A DNA stretch of 64,000 nt from Emergomyces orientalis (lineage: Eukaryota; Ascomycota; Eurotiomycetes; Onygenales; Ajellomycetaceae). The stretch lies in the NCBI GenBank assembly GCA_002110485.1, contig MOWL01000067.1, forward strand, positions 310,001 through 374,000. Direction: 5' to 3'. The translations under genes were made by a program, and so were the position numbers. Below, in pieces: positions 13,501 through 25,209 of the stretch. Positions within the stretch are counted from its first letter, which is position 1; every line of letters begins with the position of its first letter. A model generated the notes under the pieces. The model searched no databases. It worked only from the letters and a program-made list of their open reading frames with translations, and was not told where the DNA came from.

Positions 13501-14355
13501 TGAAGCCGTCATTGTGTTTGTAGCACTGCCAGTCGAAGGCAGAAAAATGATATTTCACACGGGGTGCTAAAGCAATAGTAAGAACATATCCACAATCAAC
13601 AAAATAAAAGAGTTTGGATCAAAAGGATTTGAGTTTATTGAAAATGTGATGGTGACCCATCCCTGTTCCAGTTCCAGTTTCTGTTAAACTTCACATCTGT
13701 GATGTAGAGATATGTAGTTGACTCCCCCCCAAACGCTGGAGGGCCGCCGAGAGTGTAGAGCAGAGTCCTATCGTGTTTGGGTCATTGCAATTTCAAGTAT
13801 CGCATAATTCCCTGCAAAAGTTCGCTCGGGGGCACGTATTGTGGGCCGCGGTGTATTTTAGCTCGGAGAAAGGAAGAAATCGTCTAGCGGTATTATAGAT
13901 GTGGAGAGTATTGGCTATCTATCCTGGTGGAATGCCAAAATCAGTCATCCGGAGGGGTGAGGGAGCAGGATTAGGGAGGGGAAGATAGATTTAACAGTGG
14001 AGCATCAGTTCACTCTTCACCCCCTCACACCCATAGTCAAGCTATCGCGATTGCGTATCAACCAGGATAGAGCCTGCAGGTACTCCTTGACTGTCCCTCG
14101 CCCTCCCCCTCCACCCTCACTAATCCCTACGAAGAATCTGATTAGTGTCACGGCAAAGGGAGCACACAGCTCTGCCGAGGCAACACCAGAAAATCCCGAC
14201 GAGGTGCGGGAAGCAAATCAAAACAAAACAAAACCAAAGGAGAAAAGATAAAAGGCTAAAAACGAAAAGCCATGGTTCACACGACCATAGGGCCTGTGAT
14301 TTGCATGGGTGGACGTGGCTTGTATGTATGTTCCGATACTGAAAAAGCGAGGCTG

Positions 14356-14370
14356 GAAGGCTTCTAGAAG
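14356..14370 (+). promoter_or_regulatory. Palindrome with heat-shock-element-like half sites, copy 1
   Basis: GGAAGG followed by CTTCTAGAAG gives TTC-TA-GAA half sites plus a further GAA upstream, at one base more than the usual spacing. A near-identical string occurs about 960 bases downstream. Its role is unknown. Confidence 0.3.
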
Positions 14371-15314
14371 ACCAGGTGTTGGTTGGACGGGAAGGATAAA
14401 ATCCTGAACTACATTAGTTCGCCCAATCGGTGAGCGGGGGTGTGTCTGTCAACAGTGTCAAGGGCTGACCTGGGGAGGCGTCCTTTTATCGAAAAGCTAA
14501 CAAAGTTGCATGGATTTGAATCACCGACCCAAAGTAACTAGGTAGCCAGGGAGGGGCTACTGGGAATTGATGGGGCAAGCAGTGAACAGACCTGAGAGAA
14601 ATAAAAATGTAAAATATGGGTTTAAAAAAAAAATAAAAAAAAAAATTTGCGTATGGCGCAACATTCATTCTTTAATCCAACAATTCAACAGCTCGAGATA
14701 GGAAAGAAATGCGATTTGGGAAGGTGGGGTAAACACCGTGAGATGGAGGTATGTAGTACGCATGGGCGTATAAAAGTGAGGCAATGATTGACTAGCCATC
14801 AGAGACAAGACATGGTCATTTCAAAGCCCTGATAGGTCCGTATTGTAGCCCTGCAACTTATGGGCGTCAACGGTCAATATACGAGATCTGCTTTCCAAGG
14901 ACATGAAACAGAGGGTGATCGAGATCTGGTGGACGGATGGAATAATGCCAAACCACCACCACATATCATCACTGTCTTGGAATTGCATAGTGCCATGAGC
15001 CATCCAAAAAGTATATCCGTTTCTAGATAGATATCACCAATTCGCATCGTATTGCATTCGGCCTGGTGTGAGTATGTAATCTCCACAAAGAATAAAGAAA
15101 ACGGTGGGACGGGAGAGTGGAAAAGTGGGGAAGTATTTCTTGGGAACTCTTGGGGAGAATCATAGCCATCTTGATACTCTGAATCGGGACTTCACTTGCT
15201 GGGGATTGGTAGAGCGGGCTTTGCAAGGGAGAGTTTTGGTGTTTTCTCGTCTATTCTTCTCCACGATTGCCCTGGTTGAGGTGGTTGGTTTATGGCTGAA
15301 AACGGAAGACGCAT

Positions 15315-15332
15315 GGAAGCCTTCTAGAAGGA
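15315..15332 (+). promoter_or_regulatory. Palindrome with heat-shock-element-like half sites, copy 2
   Basis: GGAAGC followed by CTTCTAGAAGG differs from the copy at 14356 by one base in the spacer. The 12-base core CCTTCTAGAAGG is a perfect palindrome. It lies about 1.7 kb upstream of the copper-fist start codon. Confidence 0.3.
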
Positions 15333-16992
15333 ACCTAACAAGGGAAAGATCGTCAGGGTTGGGGACACCGGCTGTTTTTGGTTTAGCGCGAGCAGGTGTA
15401 CAAGTTGGTACAAGTTCATATGTATCAATCGATGTGCAGCGAAGTGTTGTTTCCGTGTTCTGTTGTTGGGGTCCAAACTCGAAACAGAACTGTAATCCCC
15501 TGTTCCTTTGATGATGCGGGATCTGTCGGGGGTTGGCGTCAACCGGGATACTGCCATGATTGGCATCGGATTCAATGGCCCGCTAGGATGAGAATTTGAA
15601 GCCACAAGAGAAGCATTCAGAATAGATGATGCCCCATCGGCGGTTCGCCACGGGAAACTAAAAGTCGATCTGGGTACTTGAGTCAATTGTGCGTCCTGTG
15701 CTCCTAGACACTTGGGAGAGAAAAAAAATTAATTTTAAAAAAAGATAAAAAGAGGACGAAACTTAAAGGAGAACAAAAATAAAAATCAATTCTGATTGAT
15801 GAATAGGGAAAAGGCGATCATAAACTGGTATATTTCTTCCCGGTCCATACACTCCATACTCCAGCAAAGCAGCGAAGCAGATGATGGAGAAATCGCAGCC
15901 GAGATCCATACGTTGCATATGAACTAATAATACTAGCCCGGATTACTAGCAGATACTGCCATACCTGGGTTTGAGTCCTTTTACCCACGGGCCACATCAG
16001 GAAGAATGGCGTCTTGTTTGGCAGCAAGAATAATAAAATAGGAAACATGGGTTATATATAACACACCCATTCACCCATGGGAAAAAAGAAGACCAATATG
16101 AAGTAGACGTGAGAGGCAGACAGCCAGGCAGACAGGCGGGACAAGAACCATTAATTATTTTGCCGGTAAGTCGAATTGGCTGCTTTCCCCTCATCCTTCA
16201 CGGCACCCGTCATATTATTTGCTTTTTTAATTTTCATGTACGTATGTCTGCACTTGTTTGGCGGCGGGAAGTTGATCCAAGTGGTTCAACCACGGTGAGA
16301 AGCCGGAGTGCGTGTGCGTAGCTTCGGGCTAGTTATGCAGCTGTCTATGCACACTTCCGGGTTCAACTCTCTGCCTCGCCTCCCGAGGGCTTTCCCGCAA
16401 ACTGGGTCGTGGAAGTTATATTTTCCGCTGTGCGCGAACCTGGCACCGCCTCTGTCCATACAACTTTCCTTCTTCCACCCCAATTCTCCCCTCATCAACC
16501 TCAGCTCATCTCGTTTTATGTTTCTTCTCACTTTGATTTCCTCCATTCTTCCACCTCTGGTTGAAGCTGTCTTATCCCATTTTACCTCTGCTTAGTTGCC
16601 TGTGATCTTACTCTCTCCTCTCTCTTTGCCATTGCTGTGCGTCGTTATTTCTTTAAAACTAATGTTCTCTTTTGACTATCTCGATTGAATGGCAGATTTC
16701 CTCTTACTCTACGATCACACGGATTATTCTCCAATCCAACCCAGAAATATCCTCTCATCGTGCGCCATCATGAGTTGCGACCCCTCGAAGTTGTTGTTCG
16801 ATTTATAGCGTTTGAGCGTATCGTCCGCTTGATTGTTGGTGCCTTTAGCTGCTGAATCCCTTCCAGCATAGTTCAGCTCTCTCGCGATTCTCGCCTACAC
16901 CCAACGCACCCCATATACAAAAAAGGACGGAAAAGAACCTCTCTGTTTATTATTATTGTCACTTTTAAAGCGAATACACATCTACTATAGAC

Positions 16993-18614
16993 ATGTTGAT
17001 CAAAGGCGAGAAGTGGGCTTGCGAGGCTTGTATCCGCGGGCATCGTGTGAGCAATTGCCAGCATGCAGGTATGTGCGACCGATTTACATTATTTGTTCTT
17101 CGTCCCCGCAACAAACTCCTAAATCCCTAACCACATACCTCCTTCAATTCTAGCTGCTAACCAACGTCAATAGATCGACCCTTGAGCCACATCAATAAGA
17201 AAGGTCGCCCGGTTTCGCAATGCCCTCACTGCCGAGGTTTGCGCAAGGCTCGTACCACTCACACCAAGTGCGATTGTGGTGAAAAAGCCCATACAAAGGC
17301 TGAATGTCCGGTCAAGGAGCTGGGCGACAATCAAGGTGAGCTTTCACACAAATGTCTTCCATTTTGTCCTTCGGAAAATTTTTTTGACTGACTTGGCAAT
17401 TAGCTGGAAATCGAAAACAATGCTGCTGTAGCCACGGCACACGCTGCACTTGTGCCGCCAAAAGAGACTCCAACCTCGAAACCGTTCCCGAGCTAGGCCC
17501 TCCTCGCGGCGGAACAGCTTCCCATCTGTGTCAGAGGCGCCCTCATATTGCAACTACAAAGGCGGACGACGCGCTTCACGGCTTCTCACCCCGCCACACA
17601 AAGAGTAGAGCCTGCGATGCATCTAAACGAGGGGTCCCTTACTCTATTCCTAGGTCCAATACTGTCCATGTCTCATCAGGACTCGCGCGCCGCTCAGCAG
17701 ACCATCTTCCTTTACCCGAAACAGACGTTGGGCAAAATGGGACCCCGGTTGTTGATAATCTTACAAGTGCGCCTCGCCCAGTCCGTCGCGTGAGGTCGGA
17801 GCACGGTTCGCCCGCCAATACCCCCTTGCTTGATATTGAGGACATGAGTAACGGAATCCCCCATCTTGATATTTCCCTTACTCCATTTGATGCAACAAAC
17901 CCAACCTCCGGTTTATTTGACTATCAAGATCAGAATATCGACCAATTCTATTCTCCCGAGACGGAAGCATTTCCCGAAACACCTAATTTCAACGTCCCGC
18001 CAGTGGACTGGTCCACCTTTGGGCTCTCTTACAGTCCCAACGACCTCCACACCGCGTTTAGCCAGCCGCCTTCGTACGCAAGTTTTGACAACAACAATTT
18101 CAGCCACTCCAACCTCGCCCATTCCTCATCCGGAGAGCTTTCAGAGGTGGAAGATTTCGGCCTCCCCGCTGGCATGGGGATGTCCCACCCGGACAAACTT
18201 GATGCCAACAGCGTCAGCGATGGGTCGGAAAATGGCATGTACCGTCTCAGCTCGTCCTCCTATGTAGACTTCTCGCAGTCTCAACTGCTGTCGCCAAACG
18301 GCCTCCAATCTGTCGACATCGATGCCTTCCTCAAAGCCGGCGCTGCACTCAGCCAGCCACCACAGCCCTTTGACATAGCCGCCGCTTCGACAGGGACGGG
18401 ACTGGATCATTATCCAGTTTCGCAGGATTACTCTTCTGCAGATAATCAGACCTTCACGACGACGGTTTGTGATGACAGCCTCCTCGCCACACAAGGAGCA
18501 GCGTTTGTGTCCACAGAACCCAACAATTTTATGTGGGATCCAGCCACGTATTCGATGACTACCTCTGCGAACGAGGGGGATATCCCTCTTCAACAACATA
18601 CCCAATGGTTCTAA
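16993..18614 (+). CDS. Copper-fist transcription factor, AceA/Cuf1/Ace1-type
   Basis: Three exons: 16993-17068, 17174-17335 and 17404-18614, giving 482 residues. The N-terminus is a textbook copper fist: MLIKGEKWACEACIRGH with zinc ligands Cys10, Cys13, Cys22 and His24, then KKGRP at 34-38, the minor-groove contact motif. Cysteine clusters that bind Cu(I) follow, namely QCPHC, KCDCGEK and the CCCSHG-TRCTC block at about residues 82-92. The remaining 380 residues are Ser/Pro/Asp-rich without further cysteine clusters, as expected for an activation region. Ace1/Amt1/AceA proteins sense excess copper in the nucleus and switch on export and metallothionein genes; Mac1-type relatives respond to copper lack. 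The intact HINKKGRPVSQCPHC run favours the AceA side, but target genes cannot be read from sequence. Confidence 0.92.
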
Positions 18615-18717
18615 TAGAGGTGTCTGGAGTTTTTTTTAAAAGAAAACATATTCATTTTCAGCTCTCATTACAGATGATTTAAACGTACTTTCCTTAGACT
18701 CTTGATATGCATGCTTG

Positions 18718-18740
18718 ATATATATATATATATATATATG
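18718..18740 (+). repeat. (TA)n microsatellite
   Basis: About eleven TA units lie a hundred bases past the copper-fist stop codon, within the probable 3' UTR or terminator region. Confidence 0.8.
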
Positions 18741-19523
18741 CATCTTTCATGATTTTGATTTTTTGTCAACTTTCGCACCACCGATACAGAACTCACGACC
18801 TTGATGACACATGGTGTTAGTGTGTTGATTCCCCAGGAGTCATATACACATATCTCTATATTTATTACCCCTTTAAGCTTTCGTTTTAGTTCCCATTTTC
18901 ACGCACAGCATCCACGAATCCTTTTTGTCATTAGTACCACTTGCCCTCGTTTCCTTTTTGTTCCCCTCGTATCTTCACCGCGTATAAATTTCCTACTATT
19001 GCTTCTCCTTATTAGACGGCGGCCCTTTAGATCTTTTTATTATTATTATATTATTGTGAAACGTATGCGATATGACTGGAGGTGATGTTTTTTATTTCTC
19101 ATTTATTCTATTGCTTTTAAATCCTCCTTAAGCTCTTTGAGGTTTATATACATTTTCGCCTTACTGTTTTGCCAATTGTTTGAGAGACATATATTTTTCA
19201 GCCACTGCATTCATTGAACACAAAGCTACATACATAGATATTTTGACTGGCCCTGTATATAGATATCGCATTATATCGTTCGTGTTTGGTCCCTTTTCTT
19301 CCTTTAATGAGGTACGGCCTGTGATGCGATTTCTCTGCTGCACGCAGAAATATCCCTGTATTTCTAACCTGTCTACACAGTAAGTTACGTCATACATCAC
19401 GGTTCCCTTATCTTTCAATACTCACGCCATAGACGTATATAATGGAATAACTGAGTGGATTGACTATCTCCAATGTAGCTCCGCCCGCCCACAACATTTA
19501 TGATACGGACCACGCCCGCGGAA

Positions 19524-19594
19524 CACGTGAGCTCGGCAAAAGACCCGAACTTGCTGACATCAGCAGCCCGCATTGCCGAGGTTACTGTCACGTG
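19524..19594 (+). promoter_or_regulatory. PEX11 upstream elements: two CACGTG and one CCTCGG
   Basis: E-boxes CACGTG lie at 19524-19529 and 19589-19594. CCGAGG at 19576-19581 is CCTCGG on the other strand, the core known for the fatty-acid regulators FarA and FarB in Aspergillus. All lie 270-340 bases before the PEX11 start. The sites are seen; regulation through them is inferred. Confidence 0.45.
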
Positions 19595-19860
19595 CGGCCG
19601 CTCTACCTCTCGGCTTCCCGTTTGCGAAAAATTGGCGGAGAACAAACTACAACTACAACTACAGCTACACTTCTTCTTCTTCCTCTTCTACTGCTTCTTT
19701 ATTTTATTGATCTATCCATTCTCCTTTGTATCTTCTGGAAGTTTATTGTATATATCATTCAACCACTGCGGGGCTTATCTGAGACTGATCACCCGTCTTA
19801 ACATAACTAACTCTCCATCTGCCACCCCATTGCCCTTCACTCCAACGGACGCTAGCCAAT

Positions 19861-20876
19861 ATGGTTCTCACAGCCCTGGCTCACCACCCGACGGTGGCCC
19901 ATTATCTCAGATTCGTTGCTACTACGGGTATGTTTGGGGTTCCACTGCTTCATTTGAGTGGCTGTTGTTATGCTCTTTGTTGTTATCTGCATTAAATTAT
20001 TTACGAGGTCTTGCCATGATCCACGGAGACAGTAATATATTATGCTCCCACCGCTCTCAAGATGGCCCCTGCCGACAACTGATCTACCTCTACATGTACA
20101 TACAAATACTCATTAAATAGAATGACGCTAATCCAATTCCCAAAAATTACAGTGGGCCGTGACAAAATCCTCCGCACCCTCCAATACTTCTCCCGCTTCT
20201 ACGCTTGGTATCTCTACCGCACCAACAACCCGCAATCCTCCATCGCCCCCTTCGAAGCCATCAAGAAGCAATTTGCCCTAACCCGCAAACTGCTCCGCTT
20301 CGGCAAGAACGTCGAGCACTTCAAAGCGGCCGCCGCCCTCCTTGACTCGCGCTCGCCAACCGCTACAGCCGACCCGGTGCTCAGATACCTCGGCATCGGC
20401 CGCCAGCTCGGCTATGCAATCTACCTCTCCTTCGACATGGTGTCGTATCTAGATGCTGCGGGCATACGCAAGATGGCCGGCGCGAAAAAGTTGCAGGCTC
20501 GCGCGCTGCGGGCATGGATGGCGGGATTGGTGTGCAGTGCGCTTGCGGGCGTGTATTCGTTGTGGATGCTGAAGGAGCGGGAGAAGGCTGTTAATAAAAA
20601 GGATGGCGAGAGTGTGGTTGAAGGGAAGAAGATTCAAAAGTGGGTCTCTCTCCCTACCTCTCTTGTTTTCTACCCAGCTGTCTTCTAACGATTTGTCTGC
20701 TAACCTTTTACAGAGAACGCACCGCTGTCCTCACGCAGTTCGTCTCCGATTGCTGCGATCTCACCATCCCCAGCACATCGCTTGGCTATGTGAACCTGGA
20801 TGATGGCATTCTCGGCCTTGCCGGTACTGTCAGCTCCCTAATTGGTGTACGGAGCGCCTGGAGGAAGACTGCATAA
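19861..20876 (+). CDS. PEX11: Peroxisomal membrane protein Pex11
   Basis: Three exons: 19861-19927, 20153-20639 and 20714-20876, giving 238 residues, close to the usual length of fungal Pex11. The start reads MVLTALAHHPTVAHYLRF. The next exon opens VGRDKILRTLQYFSRFYAWY, the amphipathic N-terminal helix that Pex11 inserts into the peroxisome membrane to tubulate it before division. Later come the YLGIGRQLGYAIYLSFDM segment and a C-terminal hydrophobic stretch (about 215-230) ending in RSAWRKTA. It acts in peroxisome proliferation, needed for growth on fatty acids. A CT-rich leader (19655-19730) precedes the gene, and CCTCGG and E-box sites lie further upstream. Confidence 0.93.
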
Positions 20877-21811
20877 TTGTAGCTAATTGGTTTGGTTTTG
20901 CCTTTTTGGAGCGTGCGTGGAGTGGGTTGGTCAGTTGACGAATCTGATATGGTGTGGATTGCTTGTGTTGCTGACGGATATATATATGTATATGTATATG
21001 TATTCCGGATGAACTATTTAGAGAGCGCTGATGTATCCTCTGTCCTATCCTTTTCCCTTTTTTTTTTTTTTTCTGATGTGCAGCTTTCCAGCTAGTTCCA
21101 TGTTTTTTTTTTTTTTTTTTTTGGTTTCATTTTCATATATTCTCGTGTTATTCCGTTACGGACCTTCTTTTCTTCTTATTCTTCTTCTTGTTCTGCGCTC
21201 AACCTTCTTGTACTCTCTTCTTATCATGTCTTCATCCCAGCCACCATCTCATATTCTTTTGTCGAATTTGTTCAAATTAAATATGTTTCAAGTTAGTCGG
21301 GTCGATCTAGCCACGCTCACCATATTCAACTTTTTTATCGGCCATCTCAATCTCTTCTTCCACCTCCACCTCTACCTGTATATACCGGCCACTCTCCATA
21401 TCTACGGCTCGCCGGCGATCAACTGCATCAAGCTCACTCCTCCTCCCGGTGCCGTTTGAGCTCGACACCTGCGGCCAATTTATCTCCAACAACGATATAT
21501 ATATTCATTACATAGTGCTCCCTGTTCTCATTTCACCCCACCTTTAATCTCCATTTGGCTAGCTACAGCTATCTACATGGAAAGCGGGAGAAAATATATC
21601 ACATTGACGAAGTATTAAAAATAAAAATAACTTTCAGGAGGCATGATCGAACCAATGAATAAAACTTATATTTATTTTTTACCCACATATATACTTCAGG
21701 CCCCCAGCTATCTATATACGAGTATCTTCCTCTCCATAGACAAACCCAAAACAAAAACGGAAGAGAAAAAAAAAAAAAAAAAAAAAATTCAGGTGGCACA
21801 AAGGAATGGTA
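20877..21811. other. Convergent 3' region between PEX11 and the Git1-like gene
   Basis: Both genes end here. The sequence is rich in T and A homopolymers (for example 21058-21073, 21104-21122 and 21769-21787) and TA-rich runs. No gene is supported; the longer frames are translations of low-complexity pyrimidine runs. Confidence 0.5.
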
Positions 21812-23747
21812 CTAACTAGTACTAGAGTAGTCCCTCAGTTCCTCATGCTGCAACTGTCGCACCTGCTCCTTACTCCCCATAGTGCTCGTATCATATCCAT
21901 TTTCTTCCAGGTAGCGGCGAAAGCGTGCGTCTTCTACAGTAATAGTGTCCTACACGTATCAAACAAAGTCAGCCATGCAATGCAGGTAACTAATGCACAA
22001 AAAATATATATATATATTAACTTACCTGCCCAATATGTGGCAAAAAACATACCGCCAACCCGGCAGACAAGACAGACAACGAACTCGCAACAAAAAATGG
22101 GTCCTGACCCGAGCGTACAGCATTCGGCGCATTCGCCTGTATAATCGGGAATACATAGGTGCCGACGAAGGCGCCGATTTTGCCCAGTGCGGCCGCGATG
22201 CCGTAGTACTGGCCGCGAACGGCCGTCGCACTGGTTTTAGACGCGATGAGGCCGATGTTATCGCCCGGTCCGAGCTCGCCGAGGGAGAGGAAGACGCTGT
22301 TTTACGTTGTTAAAGGTGAGTCACGGAAAAGTTATGCGGAAGGGACAGTGGAGAGTACCTACCCATAAACAACCACAAACGCGCCAACATTCTTCACTGT
22401 AGCGAGATACTGGTAGCAACCAGCCATGATGAAACCGACGATACCCTGTGCAGCGGTGCCAACAGCGAGAGCGTAGCGCGGCCCGATCCAGTCAGAGACG
22501 AAGGCGCCGAGGCACGCACCGGGGGCGGCGAAGAGGCTGATGACGGTGTTCCAGCCGAAAGATTTCCAGAGGGGGGCAGAATCGGCGAGGACAAGTTTGA
22601 GCCAGATGGAGGAGTAGATGCCGAAGGCGTAGGCGGAGAAGTCATAGATGAACCAGATTAGGGAGACGATGGCCTATTTTGTATGTGTGATTAATGGGGA
22701 GTACTTCTTAAAAGTATATATATATATATAGGTAGACAGATATATATCCTTACCAATCGCCACCAGTAGAATCTGTAGATGAGTTAGTTAGCAAAGGCAG
22801 TACGCTACAAAGCAAGGATACAAAAAAAGAACGAACAGAAAGAAACACACTTAACAATCAGCCAAACCGGATACTTGTGCATCCTCTCCCGATTAAACTC
22901 CTCGGGCTCCTGCAACTTCAGACGCAAATAAAATAGGCTCAACGGCGGTATAACCCCAAGTCCTAACATAACCCTCCACGCCGCCCTCAAATGGTCCTCC
23001 GTGAAAATCAACACAAGAACCATTGGCACGAACGCCGCAACAATATACCCAAGATCAATCTGAACATTAGTAAACATCACAAACCATCGGTTGCGATGGC
23101 CTTTTTTCAACTCGCCAGTGCTCTCAGCGGCCGCAACGCTTCCAGCGGGATACTCCCCGCCAATACCCACACCGAGGAAGAAGCGGTAGGCAGTCAGGGC
23201 AGCGAAGATGCCGGAGGGGCTGCCGTTGGCGCCATAGGAGCCTGCACAGAGCGCTGCGAATATGATAAGGATGACGGTGGAAACCATCAGGGCCCATTTG
23301 CGCGAGTAGTGGTCGCTGAGGTAGCCGAAGAGGAGCTGTCCGACGACAGTGCCGGCGAAGGTGATTGAGGGGACATTTTTTACGGCACTGGAGGTGGTAT
23401 ACGAGATTGGGTAGAGGGTGTGGAGGATGGTGTTAACTGAGCCGATGACCTATATTTGTATTTATGCGTTAGCAATACAATGTCATCATCTGCTAGTGCT
23501 AGGTGGTGATACTTGGATGTTTTGCAAATGCAACGGGGAGAATGCTTGGATCGTGACGTACGCTATTCAGGTAGCCGTCGGAAAAAAGACCCGCGCCACA
23601 GGCGATGATCGGCCAACTACGCTCCCAGCGGCTCTTTTGGATATTATCTAGGTCATTTTGGATGGTGGGGATGGCTATTTCATCGTGTTTCTCTTGAGGC
23701 TGGGAGGCATGCTCAATCTTGTCTGCAGCAGGGGGATGGTCCGACAT
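21812..23747 (-). CDS. Glycerophosphodiester transporter, Git1-like MFS permease
   Basis: Six exons: 23747-23562, 23449-22851, 22772-22754, 22673-22363, 22296-22026 and 21949-21812, giving 507 residues. The start is the ATG at 23747 (MSDHPPAADK). Exon 3 is only 19 nt, but the phases require it and it joins VKFYWWRL to AIVSLIWF. About twelve hydrophobic segments are present. The MFS signature GYLSDHYSRK follows helix 2, and the GIGGEYPAGSVAAAES block of the phosphate/Git1 branch lies in helix 4. After helix 6 comes LKLQEPEEFNRERMHKYP, typical of Git1 rather than Pho84. Git1 proteins import glycerophosphoinositol or glycerophosphocholine across the plasma membrane with protons, giving phosphate and inositol. 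The exact substrate is not fixed by sequence. Confidence 0.9.
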
Positions 23748-25209
23748 AGTCAAAAATTGTCGTGATGGATAGCCGTGATGCTAGCTGGTATGTGCTGGAG
23801 CTGGAGGCGCGTGGGTGGGGACAAAAGAGATATCCAGAGTTTATCCTTGATTTTCTTTTTTTTTATATACTCGCAAACAGCAGAGGAATGAGCTACCGAA
23901 TACGGCGAGCATGAGCTATCCAACTACCAGCGTAAAGAAGAGGAACGCGGGAAACCGCAGCCTGGAGAGTTTGGACTCTGCGGTGAGGAAGGAAGGATGA
24001 AAGGGAGAAAAAAGCCAAGGGCTGGGAAGGACAGTTCTGAAGGACATTTTGTATGTAACCTTAAACTGCGTCTTAACTCTGCGTCTCCCGCTATTCCCCT
24101 CTGCGCAAAAAAAAATAAAAAAAGTATATTTTGCATATATTGGACACACCCATGAGTAGTAGGGTTTCGCTTGTCCGAACTAAACTCAAAGTATGGATCT
24201 AACGGTCCCTCCCAGCAGGAATAAGGAGAATGGTATTATTCCCCCTAAACGCCCCGTACCAGAGGCACGATCTCAGCCCCGCACTCCACAAAGAAGCTGG
24301 GTCGGGTCTGCGGTAACCAAAACTGTAATCCCATTTCCGTTACTGGATGGGTAAATTAAATAACAATCGGGGTATAGTTCATCTATCCAAAACAGGGTAC
24401 GATGAGGTTTCCCATCCGTCATAGATCGACCAAGATAAGGCAACTGAACTAATAGAAGGGGTGGACGCGGGAGCCGCGGGGTGGGGTGGAGTGGAAGTTA
24501 AAGTTTAACCCAAGCCGCAGCCAAGATTGACTACTGAAAGGCTTAGCCATTGTTTAAACCCCAAGTGTAGGTAGTAAGTGTCGGGCGAAATGAAAAGCCA
24601 ATTGGATCACCCAAAATTTTTCGAAGAATCGCCAATCCCCGATTCTTCATTTGCCTGCATCCATCAGCTAAAATAACCTCCCCATGGGCAGGACCTTGTT
24701 CCAGGGTTGCGGCCATTGTGCGATGGATATATACCACGGGGATACCTCGAGCACGTTCAACTGCGAATTCAAGCTAGGGAAATATTCTCGCAAAAGAAAA
24801 TATTGGAGAAAATGGAAAATATGAAAAAAGCATCAAGTGATAAAAAATACAAAAAAAGACGTCAAAAAGAAACAAGAAGATAAACCAGAAAGTTCTATGA
24901 TTTGAATAATAATATCGAATCGAAATAATGTCCATATTCAAATACCAAGAACCAGACTGTGCAAGGGGGGGTAGTATCATATATCATATCACATATGGCA
25001 CCAAAAAACCAACATGCAGAAAAGAAAAAAGAATGCCTGGGAGATGAATAAATAAAATGGAAATGTTGAGCAGAGAGATCTATGTATTAGATGTCACATC
25101 CCCCAAAAAACGTTAGAAAAAAGTAAAGAAAAAAAAAGGAGGGAACCAAAGCCAAAACCAATATATAAATAAATAAATAACATATGAAAAATATAAAAAG
25201 ATAATACAA
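23748..25209. other. Upstream of the Git1-like gene and downstream of alanine aminotransferase
   Basis: No gene is supported. The first 400 bases should be the leader and promoter of the Git1-like gene. The part near 25100-25200 is A-rich and probably the 3' UTR of the aminotransferase. Confidence 0.5.

Larger units (their letters stand above)
10577..16992. other. Long gene-poor region before the copper-fist gene
   Basis: Over 6 kb with only short frames lacking recognisable domains or convincing splice structures. Homopolymer and AT-rich stretches are frequent, as at 14630-14646 and 15720-15750. The last 700 bases are pyrimidine-rich and probably contain the promoter and long leader of the copper-fist gene. 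Two copies of a palindrome are listed separately. Confidence 0.5.

Noticed and set aside
14505..14535. T-arm-like string resembling a tRNA gene
   Set aside because: No matching acceptor or anticodon arms could be folded around it.
18141..18605. Minus-strand frame of 154 codons
   Set aside because: Antisense shadow of the copper-fist activation region.
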